Source: Bosea sp. 124 (GTDB taxonomy: Bacteria > Pseudomonadota > Alphaproteobacteria > Rhizobiales > Beijerinckiaceae). Taken from it: a stretch of 64,000 bases of DNA. This document shows positions 44,053-53,790 of this stretch, piece after piece (positions within the stretch are counted from its first letter, which is position 1; every line of letters begins with the position of its first letter). The stretch covers positions 1,931,001-1,995,000 of the forward strand of contig NZ_PZZM01000001.1 in NCBI RefSeq assembly GCF_003046175.1, read 5' to 3'. Position numbers and translations under genes: made by a program. The notes under the pieces are model-generated. The model worked only from the letters and a program-made list of their open reading frames with translations, was not told where the DNA came from and searched no databases.

Positions 44053-45084
44053 TCACTGGAACGGCGGCGTGAAGAGCAGGCCGCCCTTGGTCCAGAGCTG
44101 GTTCTGGCCGCGCTCGAGCTTCAGGCCCGAACCCATGCCGACCGTGCGCTCGAAGCTCTCGCCGTAGTTCCCGACCTGCTTGATGACGTTGTACATCCAG
44201 TCGTTCGAGAGGCCCATCGTCGCGCCGAAATTGCCCTCCGCGCCGAGCAGACGGCGAACTTCCGAGTTCTTGGAGCTGGCCTTCATCTGGTCGACATTGG
44301 CGGAGGTCACGCCCAGCATCTCGGCGGCGATCGTGCCGTTCAGCACCCAGCGCACGATCAACTGCCAGCGCTCGTCGCCCCAGCGCGTCACCGGCCCCTG
44401 CGGATCGTTCGAGATCGGCTGGGTCAGGATGATGTGGTCGCCGGGAACCTTGAGCTTGGCGCGCTGGCCGGCGAGCGCGCCGACGCCGGCGGTGTAGGCG
44501 TCGCAGCGGCCGGCGTCATAGGCGGCGATGGCGTCGTCGTTCTTCTGGAAATTGGTGATGGTGACCTTGAGGTTGCGCTCCAGGAACCAGTCGGAGGCGT
44601 TCTTCTCCTCGGTCGAACCCGCGGCGACGCAGACCGAGGCGCCGTCGAGTTCGGCCGCGCTCTTGGCGTTGGTGGCCTTGCGGACGATGAAGGTCTGGCC
44701 CTCGTAGAAGTTGATGCCCTGGAAGTTCAGGCCGAGCGAGGCGTTGCGCGAGAAGGTGATGGTCGAGTTGCGCGAGAGCAGGTCGACCTGGCCCGATTGC
44801 AGGATCGGCCAGCGCTGCTGCACCGAGGTCGGCGTGAACTTGACCTTCTTGGCGTCGCCGAGCACCGCGGCGGCCAGTGCCTTGCAGTAATCGACGTCGA
44901 GACCGGTCCATTCGCCCTTGTCGTCGGCGAAGGAGAAGCCCGGCAGGCCGAGATGCACGCCGCATTCGATGTTGCCGCGCGCCTTGATCGCGTCGAGGGT
45001 CGGGCTGGGAGCCAGTTGCTGGGCGCCAGCCATGGAGGCGCTCGCGGCCAGGATGGCGGTCACCGCCAGAAATCTCATCGTCAT
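44053..45084 (-). CDS. aapJ: General L-amino-acid ABC transporter substrate-binding protein AapJ
   Basis: A 343-residue periplasmic protein starting MTMRFLAVTAILAASASMAG, a signal peptide likely cut after AGA. LDAIKARGNIECGVHLGLPG and WTGLDVDYCKALAAAVLGD are typical of the polar amino-acid binding family. NSTITFSRNASLGLNF is typical of AapJ. The frame runs far upstream, but the ATG at 45084 is preceded by GGGGAG 9 bases away and begins the signal peptide. It is the first gene of the aapJ-aapQ-aapM unit. Confidence 0.93.
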   Translation of the reverse strand: MTMRFLAVTAILAASASMAGAQQLAPSPTLDAIKARGNIECGVHLGLPGFSFADDKGEWTGLDVDYCKALAAAVLGDAKKVKFTPTSVQQRWPILQSGQVDLLSRNSTITFSRNASLGLNFQGINFYEGQTFIVRKATNAKSAAELDGASVCVAAGSTEEKNASDWFLERNLKVTITNFQKNDDAIAAYDAGRCDAYTAGVGALAGQRAKLKVPGDHIILTQPISNDPQGPVTRWGDERWQLIVRWVLNGTIAAEMLGVTSANVDQMKASSKNSEVRRLLGAEGNFGATMGLSNDWMYNVIKQVGNYGESFERTVGMGSGLKLERGQNQLWTKGGLLFTPPFQ

Positions 45085-45182
45085 GATCGTCGTCTCCCCG
45101 AAGCCGTCAGCGGCTTTCTGCATTGAGCGCGCGACTATGCAACAGACGGGCCGCGAGCGGTAGCGGGGTCGACCTCGCGCTT

Positions 45183-46226
45183 TCAGCTTCCGAACACGGT
45201 GTTGAGCTGGCTGCCGACCATGATGAAGGTGGTGCGCTTGGGCATCTCCTTGAGGCGGACCGCGCCGATATAGGTCATGGCCGAGCGCACGCCGCCCATC
45301 AGCTCCTGCATCGTGCCCTCGACCGAGCCGCGATAGGGCACCTCGACGGTCTTGCCCTCGGAAGCGCGGTATTTGGCGACGCCGCCGGAATAGCGCTTCA
45401 TCGCCGTCTCGGAGGACATGCCGTAGAAGGTCATTGCGACGGGGATCTTCTCGCCATCGCGCTGCTCGTAGCGGATGTCGCCCTCGCATTCGTCATGGCC
45501 GGCCAGCATGCCGCCGAGCATCATGAAATCGGCGCCGGCGCCATAGCCCTTGGCGAGGTCGCCCGGCACGGTGACGCCGCCATCGCCGCAGACCAGCCCC
45601 TTCAGCCCATGCGCCGCATCGGCACATTCGATGATGGCGGAGAGCTGCGGATAGCCGACGCCGGTCATCTTGCGCGTGGTGCAGACCGAGCCCGGCCCGA
45701 TGCCGACCTTGACGATATCGGCCCCGGCCAGAATCAATGCCTCGGTCATGTCGCCCGTGACGACATTGCCCGCCATGATCGTGGCGTCGGGAAAGTCCGC
45801 CCGCGTCGCCTTGACCGTGTCGACGAATTTCTCGGTATAGCCATTGGCGACATCGAGGCAGATCTTCGTGATCGGCGATTGCGCGTGGACGCGCGCCAGC
45901 TTGTCGTGATCGGCCTCCGTCGTGCCGAGCGAGTAGAAAGCGTTGGCGGAACCCGGCTCGCGGAAGAAGGCGGCGAGCTCATCGGCGCCGTAATGCTTGT
46001 GCAGCGCCACCATCGCGCCGTGCCGCAGCAGGGCGCGCGCCATCGCCATGGTGCCTACAACATCCATGTTCGCCGCAATCAGCGGGAAGCCGGTCCAGTC
46101 CTTGCCGGTATGGGCGAAGCGGAAGGAGCGATGGACGTCGACCTCGGCGCGGCTGCCAAGCGTCGAGCGCTTCGGGCGAATCAACACGTCGCGGAAATCG
46201 AGCTTGGGGTCGTTCTCGATGCGCAT
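45183..46226 (-). CDS. guaC: GMP reductase
   Basis: A 347-residue protein, exactly the usual GuaC length when started at the ATG at 46226 (GAAGG 9 bases upstream). [33 protein letters not shown] and [17 protein letters not shown], with the catalytic cysteine, distinguish it from IMP dehydrogenase; no CBS domains are present. It reduces GMP to IMP with NADPH. It lies 98 bases before aapJ on the same strand, but no functional link is apparent. Confidence 0.93.
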   Translation of the reverse strand: MRIENDPKLDFRDVLIRPKRSTLGSRAEVDVHRSFRFAHTGKDWTGFPLIAANMDVVGTMAMARALLRHGAMVALHKHYGADELAAFFREPGSANAFYSLGTTEADHDKLARVHAQSPITKICLDVANGYTEKFVDTVKATRADFPDATIMAGNVVTGDMTEALILAGADIVKVGIGPGSVCTTRKMTGVGYPQLSAIIECADAAHGLKGLVCGDGGVTVPGDLAKGYGAGADFMMLGGMLAGHDECEGDIRYEQRDGEKIPVAMTFYGMSSETAMKRYSGGVAKYRASEGKTVEVPYRGSVEGTMQELMGGVRSAMTYIGAVRLKEMPKRTTFIMVGSQLNTVFGS

Positions 46227-46341
46227 GATCGGACCTTCGCGGCTGGCTTCGAGCACGCGCGGGCCAAGGGGCGCCAGGAGATGCGTGCGCCGATTCATAA
46301 CCGCAGGCGGCCGCGCGGGGCAATCCGGCCGCGCCGGCGGC

Positions 46342-47421
46342 TCAGGCCGAGGCCGGCTCGCGCGGGAAGGGTCGCGCATTCTTGCGGATGGTGTAGAGCG
46401 TCGCCGCGATGACGATCGCCGCCCCGATCCAGGTCGAAAGCGCCGGAATCTCGGCGAAGAAGACAAATCCGGTGAAGCTCGCCAGGATCAGCCGGCTGAA
46501 ATCGAGCGGGGCCAGCGCCGCCGCCTCGCCGACCTGATAGGCGCGGGTGATCAGCCATTGCCCGGCCGTGCCGAACAGGCTGAGCACGATCAGCCAGACC
46601 CACTGTTCGCGATCGGGCGGAACCCACCAGAGCCAGGCCGGAACCGCGAGCGCCGCGACCAACACGATGCCCTGCCAGATCAGGATGGTGTCCGTGCGCT
46701 CGGTCGCCGCCAGCATCCGTACGCTGACGGTGATGCCGGCACTGAACAGCGCGCCGCCGACCGCGAGCAGCGCATAGATGTCGAGCCCCTCGCTCGTCGG
46801 CCGCAGCATGATGAGGACGCCGACGAAGCCGATCAGGGTCGCGGCCCAGCGCCGGGCATCGACGACCTCCTTCAGGATGAGGACGGCCGCGATGGTGACG
46901 AAGAGCACCTGGCTGAAGCCGATGGCCGTGGCCTGGGCCAGCGGAATCCTGATGACCGCGGTGAAGCCGCAGAGCATGGCGATCAGCGTCAGTGCACCAC
47001 GGAAGACCTGCAGGCCCGGCCGCGTGGTGCGCATCATCAGGCGGAAGCTGCCGGCTGAAAAGGCGAGGATGACCAGGCTCATGATGATCTGGCGGACCAG
47101 CAGAATCTGGACCAGCGGCAGCACGCCGCCGACATGCTTGATGGCGCCGACCATCACCGCATAGACCAGCAGCGCCGAGAGCATGTAGACCGAGCCGCGC
47201 AGATTGGGGCTCGCGCCCGCCCACCAGGCCCGAAAGCGATGGCGACCCTGCGCGAGCCGGCTTCCGGGCCCCGCGGCCAGTCCATCGACCGGCGGCGTCG
47301 GCAGGTGGGCGATCCGGGTCTCGCCCGGGGAATCCATGATGCTCAACGGCGCTTCTGTCTCGGGCGAACCGTCCCCGTCTGCCGCGCGGCCCTGCCGCCC
47401 GGTCTGCCGTTCTTCGCTCAT
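46342..47421 (-). CDS. DMT-family (EamA) transporter
   Basis: A protein of 359 residues if begun at 47421; an ATG at 47337 would give 331. After an unstructured N-terminus come about ten hydrophobic spans in two EamA repeats, starting [20 protein letters not shown] and with [20 protein letters not shown] at the first repeat end. Such carriers export metabolites such as amino acids or drugs; the substrate is unknown. The 311-base gap upstream, shared with the divergent AbrB-like gene, shows no clear element. Confidence 0.85.
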   Translation of the reverse strand: MSEERQTGRQGRAADGDGSPETEAPLSIMDSPGETRIAHLPTPPVDGLAAGPGSRLAQGRHRFRAWWAGASPNLRGSVYMLSALLVYAVMVGAIKHVGGVLPLVQILLVRQIIMSLVILAFSAGSFRLMMRTTRPGLQVFRGALTLIAMLCGFTAVIRIPLAQATAIGFSQVLFVTIAAVLILKEVVDARRWAATLIGFVGVLIMLRPTSEGLDIYALLAVGGALFSAGITVSVRMLAATERTDTILIWQGIVLVAALAVPAWLWWVPPDREQWVWLIVLSLFGTAGQWLITRAYQVGEAAALAPLDFSRLILASFTGFVFFAEIPALSTWIGAAIVIAATLYTIRKNARPFPREPASA

Positions 47422-47732
47422 CGACCTCGACCATCGGCCTGAGGCTTTGAGGCCTGGCCCGTTTCCGTCCCTGTCATGGATTGATCGACGAAAGCGGGCG
47501 CGTCCGCCAGCGCCGGCCGGACATGCCCGGGTTGTGCCGGCGCGATACGCCGGGAGGGCAGGCGCGGCATGCCCCATCAGGGCTTTGCGAGGGCTGCCAT
47601 GCGGTCTAGGAGAGCGCCGCATCGTCGCAACGCCCGGATCGACCGCATGACGACCTTCCCTCCCCGGCACGCGCCTGCAGGAACATCGCCCTGTGCCGTG
47701 CCGGCGGGCCGCTCCGGAGCCGGCGCCGCCGG

Positions 47733-48851
47733 ATGAAGGCGCTTCTCTCCGATTTCGTCGAGGGCCTGCGGGCACTGGGCCCGGCGCGTTTTCCCTATGG
47801 GCGCTTCGCGCTGGCGCTGCTGCTCGGCGGCACCGGCGGCTGGCTTTTCGTCCAGGCCCGGCTGCCGCTGCCCTGGATGCTGGGTTCGATGGTGTTCTGC
47901 ACGGCGGCGGCATTGCTGCGCTGGCCCGTCGCGGCGCCCCCGGTCATCCGCCCGCCGATGACGATGGTGATCGGCGTGATGCTCGGCGCCGGCTTCAAGC
48001 CCGAGGTGCTGGCGCAACTGCCGAACTGGCTGCCGACGATGATCGGCCTCGTGCTGTTCATGGTCGCCTGCGCCGTCGCCTGCGTCGGCTATTTCCGCCG
48101 CGTCGGCGGCTTCGACCCGGTCACGGCCTTCTTCGCCGGCATGCCGGGCGGCCTGCTCGAAATGGTCACGCTCGGCGAGGAGAAGGGCGGCGATGCGCGC
48201 ATCATCGCGCTCATCCATTCCGCCCGCATCCTGCTCGTGGTGATGACGCTGCCCTTCATCGTGCAGTGGATCGGTGGCGTGCCGGTCGGCGGCAACCGCG
48301 TCGCCGGCCCCTCGTTGATGCAGACGCCGCTCTTTGCCGAACTGATCCTGCTCGCCTGCGGCATCGCCGGCATCGTCGTCGGCCACTGGCTGCGGCTGCC
48401 GGCGAAGTTCCTGCTCGGGCCGATGCTGGTCAGCGCCATCGTCCATGTCTCGGGGCTGAGCGATTCCGTGCCGCCCTTCGAGATCGTCAACGCGGCGCAG
48501 CTCGTTCTCGGCATCACCATCGGCTGCCGCTTCGTCGGCACGCCGCCGCGCAGCATCCTGGGCGTGCTCGCGCTTTCGGTCGGCTCCACCGTGATCCTGC
48601 TCTCGCTGACGCTCGGCTTCGCCTGGGTCGTGGCGAAGGTCTCGGTCCATGGCCATGTGCCGCTGATCCTGGCCTATTCGCCGGGCGGGCTCGCCGAGAT
48701 GAGCCTGATCGCGCTGGCGCTGCACACCGAAGTCGCCTTCGTGGCAGCGCACCACATCATCCGCGTCTTCCTGGTGATGATCACGGCCGGGCCGCTGTTC
48801 GGGCGGATCATCGGCGGCCGCACGGCGGTCGACACCAAACAGGACGAGTGA
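47733..48851 (+). CDS. AbrB-family membrane protein (duplicated AbrB/'ammonia monooxygenase' type)
   Basis: A 372-residue membrane protein with about ten spans arranged as two repeats. LPLPWMLGSMVFCTAAALLR and the equivalent LPAKFLLGPMLVSAIVHVSG are the repeat signatures, and FFAGMPGGLLEMVTLGEE is the conserved loop. Family members were once called ammonia monooxygenases and are linked to aidB regulation in E. coli; their real activity is probably transport. It is unrelated to the Bacillus AbrB DNA-binding protein. Confidence 0.88.
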   Translation: MKALLSDFVEGLRALGPARFPYGRFALALLLGGTGGWLFVQARLPLPWMLGSMVFCTAAALLRWPVAAPPVIRPPMTMVIGVMLGAGFKPEVLAQLPNWLPTMIGLVLFMVACAVACVGYFRRVGGFDPVTAFFAGMPGGLLEMVTLGEEKGGDARIIALIHSARILLVVMTLPFIVQWIGGVPVGGNRVAGPSLMQTPLFAELILLACGIAGIVVGHWLRLPAKFLLGPMLVSAIVHVSGLSDSVPPFEIVNAAQLVLGITIGCRFVGTPPRSILGVLALSVGSTVILLSLTLGFAWVVAKVSVHGHVPLILAYSPGGLAEMSLIALALHTEVAFVAAHHIIRVFLVMITAGPLFGRIIGGRTAVDTKQDE

Positions 48852-48869
48852 CGCTGGCGGTCTTCCCCG

Positions 48870-50039
48870 CTAGCGCGCAGCCGCCAGCCCTCGCTCCAGC
48901 GCATCGGCGAGGGCCTGACGCTGCAGCGCCATGAAAGTTGCGCCATCGACGCGCTGGCGGTCACCCGCGCGGATGGCCGCGACCCGTGCCGCCAGCTCCG
49001 TCGCGAAGGCTTCCGCCGTATCGGCGCGCGTGACATTGGCGGGCATCGCCGTGAAACCCCGGCAGGAAACGGTCGTCGCCACCGCCGGCAATCCGAGCTC
49101 CAGCGCCTCGATGGTCTTGAGCTGGACGCCCGTTCCGGCCCGGCTCGACAGGGCGACGATCCGGCAGGAGCGCAGGAACGCATCGGCGGCCCGCACGCGC
49201 CCGAGCAGGGTAACGCGGGGCGGGGCGGGCGGCATGCCGGCCGGGAGGCGGCCGGCGACCGCGACCGTGATGTCCGGCGGCAGCAGCGGGCAGACCTCGC
49301 GCAGGAACCAGTCGAGTCCGATGAAATTCGGCGCCCAGGTCCAGGTCCCGATCAGGCCGACGTCATAGGCCGGGGCGGATTCGGCGGCTGCGGGCGGTGC
49401 CGCCACGCGCTCGCTCGAAGCCAGCGGCAGCACGGCCGACCGGGCGGCGAGGTCCGGCCCCAGCGCCGCGCGATCCTCCTCGGCCAGGGTCCAGACGAAA
49501 CGCGCCGCCTGCCACAGCCGCCGCTCGATCCGTTCGAGAAGCCGCGCCTCGCGCGTGAAAAGCCAGCGAAGCAGCGGGTTTCCGGCATGAAGCGCACTCT
49601 GCCGCGCCGAAGCGTGCTCGATATTGTGCTCGACGAGGACGCAAGGGCCGAGCGTCAGCAAGTCCGGGAAAGCACCGGGCAGCATCACCGAATTCAGCAC
49701 GATGGCGTCGAAGGGCCCGTTCGCCCGCACCGCCTCGACGAGACGGCCGGCGCCCGCCAGGCGCAATTTGGCGCAGGCGACAGGCAGGCCGCCGCGCAGG
49801 GCTTCCGCGATCCATCGCAACCGGCGCCCGGGCGTGACGACTGCATTCTCGATATCCGCCTCCGCGATCACCACAGCGCGCGCCGGATCGGCCGGAGCCT
49901 CGCCCGGGCGCGTGAAGCCGAAGGCTTTGACCTCGTGGCCGGCGGCGCGCAGAGCATCGAGGATCGCGGCATTGGCGATCTCGAAACCGGTATCGGGCCG
50001 AGCGACGGGAATGAGCGCGGTGAGGAAGGCGAGTCGCAA
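48870..50039 (-). CDS. Glycosyltransferase family 4-like
   Basis: About 389 residues if begun at the TTG at 50039, where LRLAFLTALIPVARPDTGFE reads as a GT-B N-terminus; upstream codons in the open frame look non-coding. YDVGLIGTWTWAPNFIGLDW starts the second Rossmann domain, and SSRAGTGVQLKTIEALELGL with the conserved glutamate is the donor-site motif of GT4 enzymes. It probably adds a sugar in the Wzx-type locus to its right. Start confidence is low; family confidence is good. Confidence 0.8.
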   Translation of the reverse strand: MRLAFLTALIPVARPDTGFEIANAAILDALRAAGHEVKAFGFTRPGEAPADPARAVVIAEADIENAVVTPGRRLRWIAEALRGGLPVACAKLRLAGAGRLVEAVRANGPFDAIVLNSVMLPGAFPDLLTLGPCVLVEHNIEHASARQSALHAGNPLLRWLFTREARLLERIERRLWQAARFVWTLAEEDRAALGPDLAARSAVLPLASSERVAAPPAAAESAPAYDVGLIGTWTWAPNFIGLDWFLREVCPLLPPDITVAVAGRLPAGMPPAPPRVTLLGRVRAADAFLRSCRIVALSSRAGTGVQLKTIEALELGLPAVATTVSCRGFTAMPANVTRADTAEAFATELAARVAAIRAGDRQRVDGATFMALQRQALADALERGLAAAR

Positions 50040-50220
50040 GAGAGTAGCCCATGGCGGCAGGATGGCGGCGAACGCCGGTGCGGCGCAGCAAGGCCCCGCG
50101 CGAGGGCGCCGGTCAAGCGCCACAAGCGACCATGACCACCGCATTGTCGCCCAGGACCCCGCCAATCGCGCCATTGCGATCACGGAACCTTAAGCCGGCC
50201 ATGCCCAAGCTGAATCCACC

Positions 50221-51276
50221 ATGGCCGTGACGGAACAGATGCGCAGCAATGACGGCGACACCGCGCGCGGACAGCGCTCCGTGACGGGTTTTGGCCTGCC
50301 CGAGAGCTTCAGCGTGCTCGCGGCCTCACCCGCTGCGGCGCTCGCCGGCGTCGAGAGCGTGGTCTGCGTGCCGACCTTCCGCCGCCCCGACCTGCTGGAG
50401 GCGACGTTGCGCTCGCTGGCGGCACAGCAGGGCGGCCATGAGTTTGCGATCATCGTGGTCGAGAACGAGGGCGTCGAGCGCGCCGGGGCGATCCGCGCCG
50501 CGTCGCTGCTGGAGGCCGGCCTGTTCCGGGGGCTGGTCATCGTCGAGCCGCGCCAGGGCAACTGCAAGGCCTACAACGCCGCCTGGCGCTGCGCGCTGAC
50601 GCGCTTCCCTGCTCTGAGGCAGGTTCTCGGCATCGACGATGACGAGCGGGCGCAGCCGCTCTGGCTCGACGCCTTCCTGCGCGCCGCGAACGAGGCTCCG
50701 GCTGAGCTGTTCGGCGGCTCCGTCACCCCGGAATTCGAGGACGCCTCGCGTGCCTGGCTGAGGGCGCATCCGGTCTTCCGCTCGCATTACGAAGTCTCCG
50801 GCCCCGTGCCGATCCTCTATTCCAGCGCCAACTACCTGATCCGGCGCGAGGTGCTGGGACGGCTCGGCTTCCCCTTCCTCAATGAGGATTTCGACTTCAC
50901 CGGCGGCGGCGACAGCGACTTCTTCGCCCGGGCGAAGGCCGCCGGCTTCCGCTTCTGGTGGGTCCAGGAGGCGGCGCAGCGCGAGATCATGCCGGCACGA
51001 CGCAGCGAATTCGGCTGGATCGTCGCGCGCGCACTGCGGAACGGTGCGATTTCGGCGGCGATCGAACGACGCAGCCACCCGGGGCCGGCGGGCCGGCTGC
51101 GGGTTCTCGCCAAATCGCTGGCGCTGCTCGCGGCGTCGGTGCCGCGCGGCATCGTGCTGGGCCTGAAGACGCAATCAATGCTGGTCGGGCTCTACCACGC
51201 GCAGGTCGCGATCGGACGCCTGCTGTCCGAGGTCGGCGTCAGCAACGAGCAGTACCGCAAGCCCGAGGCGAACTGA
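50221..51276 (+). CDS. Glycosyltransferase family 2
   Basis: A 351-residue GT-A enzyme with SVVCVPTFRRPDLLEATLRS, FAIIVVENEGVERAG, and VLGIDDDERAQPLWLDAF with the DDD metal site. NEDFDFTGGGDSDFFARAKA matches the ED-type acceptor motif. Near the C-terminus a hydrophobic LALLAASVPRGIVLGL may contact the membrane. It is divergent from the GT4 gene (181-base gap) and convergent with the Wzz-like gene. Confidence 0.88.
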   Translation: MAVTEQMRSNDGDTARGQRSVTGFGLPESFSVLAASPAAALAGVESVVCVPTFRRPDLLEATLRSLAAQQGGHEFAIIVVENEGVERAGAIRAASLLEAGLFRGLVIVEPRQGNCKAYNAAWRCALTRFPALRQVLGIDDDERAQPLWLDAFLRAANEAPAELFGGSVTPEFEDASRAWLRAHPVFRSHYEVSGPVPILYSSANYLIRREVLGRLGFPFLNEDFDFTGGGDSDFFARAKAAGFRFWWVQEAAQREIMPARRSEFGWIVARALRNGAISAAIERRSHPGPAGRLRVLAKSLALLAASVPRGIVLGLKTQSMLVGLYHAQVAIGRLLSEVGVSNEQYRKPEAN

Positions 51277-51302
51277 GCCTCCCGGGCGGCTGCCCTGCCG
51301 GC

Positions 51303-53702
51303 TCAGGCCTCGTTGACGACGAAACCACGCAGCCTGGCTGCGTTGGCTCCAAGTGCTGCCGTCGCACGCGCCATGTCGCCATCGCCGATCCCGCCTTCGC
51401 GGACGATCAGGACGATGTCGTCGGCCAGGTCGGCGAAGCGCTGCGATATCGGATCTGCGCCGATCGCCCCGCCGTCGATCACGATCGGACCGAAGCGGTG
51501 CGCCTTCTCGAAGAAGCCGCTCTCGATCTCGGCCGCACTGACCTTGTCAGCGGCGCCGACGCGCGGCAGGAAGAACAGCCCGCTACCCTCGTCCTGAAGC
51601 GCCGCACGGACCAGCCCGACCGTTCCGTTCGCGATCTCGTAGAGCCCCGCACCGGCATCGGGCGCATAGACCCGCGTCAGGCTGTCGTCGCCGCTGCCGG
51701 CGTCGACCAGCATCGCCGGCAGCCCCGCCAGCGCGGCATCGAGCGCAAGATTGAGCGCCAGCGTCGAAGCCCCGGCCTGCGGGCGCAGGCCGAGGACGAG
51801 GATGCGGCGATGGCCCGGACCGGGCGCTTCCGCGGCGAGCGTGGCGCGCAATGACCTGACCGCCTTGGCGAAGCCGGCATTGGGCTTGTCGATCACATCG
51901 ACGAGATGCGCCTTTGCTTGAAAGACCGAGCGCACATCCGCATCGTCGCGCCGCCAGCGCCGATGCCTGACGGCCGGCAGGCTTGCCAGCAGCGGTGCCG
52001 CAGCCGTGAGCACCAGATCGGGAGCGCGTTCGGCCTGCCCGCCCTGGATCGTCACGAAGCGACGCCAGCCCGCTTTCGGCGCAGCCGGCGTAACAGCGGC
52101 CGGCGTGTCCGGCATGACCGGCACGATTTGACCGGCAGCCTGCTGACCCGCAGCCTGTGTCGCAACGGTTTCCGGCACAGCGGCGGCAACGACATCATCG
52201 CCCTCCAGCGGCTCGCGCCCCGGCGCCGGGCGCGGCGCGGCGCCGAAGAGGGCAAGCCCGAGCGCGAGGGCCACGCCCACGCCGCCACCGGCGAAGCCGC
52301 CGAGCAAAGCGAACGTGCGCCGGCTGATGCCGCTCTTTTCGAGCGGCGGCATGGCGGCGCTGATGATGCGAGCATTGGTGGTGTCGATGCCGGCGAGTTC
52401 GCCCGTCTCGCGGGCGCGGCGCAGGAAGGCGTCATAGACGACACGCGAGGATTCGACCTCGCGTTCGAGTTCACGCAGCTCGACCGAGGCGCGGCCGGCG
52501 GCATATTGATTGGCGGTAAGCTGGTCGACGCGCCGCGCGATCTGGCGCTCTGCCTCGACCGCGCGGTCGAGTTCGACCTTGGCCGAGCGGGAGATGCGGG
52601 AGAGTTCGTCGGCGATCTGTCGGCGGGCGTCGCGGGTCTGGGCCTGGGCTGCGGCGAGAGCCGGATGACGGGCGCCGAGCGAGGCGAGCAGATCGGCCTC
52701 CTTGGCCAGCGCTGCGCCGAGCTGAGCACGAAGGGCCGTCATGGTGTTGGAGGCGACGGCCTCGGGGATGGCGCCGGCCTCGATGCCGGCCGGGCGAGCC
52801 GCGAGGGTCTGCTCGTATTTCGCCCGCGCTTCGGTGACGCGCGTCCGCAGCGCGACGAGCTGGGCATTGTTGAGCCCGAGCTGTTCCTCGCTCATCGACT
52901 TGCCGGCGCCGACACCGACGATATTGTTGGCTTCCTTGTATCGCTCGGCCTTTTCCTCGGCGGTGCGCAGGCGGTTGCGCAGCTCCTCGAGGCGCGCGGT
53001 CAGGGCGGCGGTGGCGCGCTGCGCGGCGTCGGCGCGGACCGAGGCCTGGTTTTCGAGATAGGTGTTGGCGAGCGCGTTGGCGATGCGGGCCGCCTTCGCC
53101 GCCTCGCGCGAGGTCACCCCGATATCGATGACGAAGGTGCGCTCGCCGCGGCGGACCGCGACGTTCTTGTCGAGGGCCGCCAACGCATAGACCATGCCGT
53201 CATGAGGCGGGGCGCCGCTGTTCGGCAGCAGATCCGCGAACAGCCGCGAAAGCCCCGATTTCGGGGCCTCGCCGCCAAACTCTGGATCCTTGTCCAGCCC
53301 CTCGGCGAGGACCACCGGCGACTTGATGCTGTCGGAGGCGATGATACGGGCCTGACTCTCCAGATAGCTGGTGATCGAGGTCGGGTCGCCGCCGGTGGCG
53401 TTCGGAGAGACCTCGTTTTGAAGCACGCGGAGGTCGCGCGGATCGATGAAGAGCTGCGCCGTCGAGACGTATTTCGGCGGCACCATCAGGCTGGCGAGCG
53501 CAGCGAGGACGATTCCGACGATGGTCGAGAGCAGGATCAGCCCCTTGCGCGACCACAAGGTCCTGGCGAGCCAGGCGGGATCGGTGAGGAGCACCGTCCC
53601 GGCCGGCGCCGGAACGGGGGCGACGCGCCGCTCCTGGCGCTCCCGCTTCTGCTCCGGCTCGCTGGCAGCGGTCTCGGTGGTGAACATGACGCTACGCTTC
53701 AC
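51303..53702 (-). CDS. Wzz/ExoP-type chain-length and export protein with degenerate BY-kinase domain
   Basis: A 799-residue protein with two membrane spans (LILLSTIVGIVLAALASLMV and, after the coiled coil, ALLGGFAGGGVGVALALGLA). The periplasmic part begins KYVSTAQLFIDPRDLRVL (Wzz) and continues with long helices. The C-terminal cytoplasmic part resembles a BY-kinase, but the P-loop reads RPQAGASTLALNLA, lacking the GKS/T lysine, and the protein ends GFVVNEA with no tyrosine cluster. It probably shapes chain length without kinase activity. The start is GTG with GAGGA 8 bases upstream. Confidence 0.88.
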   Translation of the reverse strand: MKRSVMFTTETAASEPEQKRERQERRVAPVPAPAGTVLLTDPAWLARTLWSRKGLILLSTIVGIVLAALASLMVPPKYVSTAQLFIDPRDLRVLQNEVSPNATGGDPTSITSYLESQARIIASDSIKSPVVLAEGLDKDPEFGGEAPKSGLSRLFADLLPNSGAPPHDGMVYALAALDKNVAVRRGERTFVIDIGVTSREAAKAARIANALANTYLENQASVRADAAQRATAALTARLEELRNRLRTAEEKAERYKEANNIVGVGAGKSMSEEQLGLNNAQLVALRTRVTEARAKYEQTLAARPAGIEAGAIPEAVASNTMTALRAQLGAALAKEADLLASLGARHPALAAAQAQTRDARRQIADELSRISRSAKVELDRAVEAERQIARRVDQLTANQYAAGRASVELRELEREVESSRVVYDAFLRRARETGELAGIDTTNARIISAAMPPLEKSGISRRTFALLGGFAGGGVGVALALGLALFGAAPRPAPGREPLEGDDVVAAAVPETVATQAAGQQAAGQIVPVMPDTPAAVTPAAPKAGWRRFVTIQGGQAERAPDLVLTAAAPLLASLPAVRHRRWRRDDADVRSVFQAKAHLVDVIDKPNAGFAKAVRSLRATLAAEAPGPGHRRILVLGLRPQAGASTLALNLALDAALAGLPAMLVDAGSGDDSLTRVYAPDAGAGLYEIANGTVGLVRAALQDEGSGLFFLPRVGAADKVSAAEIESGFFEKAHRFGPIVIDGGAIGADPISQRFADLADDIVLIVREGGIGDGDMARATAALGANAARLRGFVVNEA

Positions 53703-53790
53703 TCTTCAAATCCTCGCCCGGCCGACGCGACGGGACCATCGCGTGCAGGCATGATCGTCTCGGTCGTCGACCGCGCAGCGAGGTCGCTGC

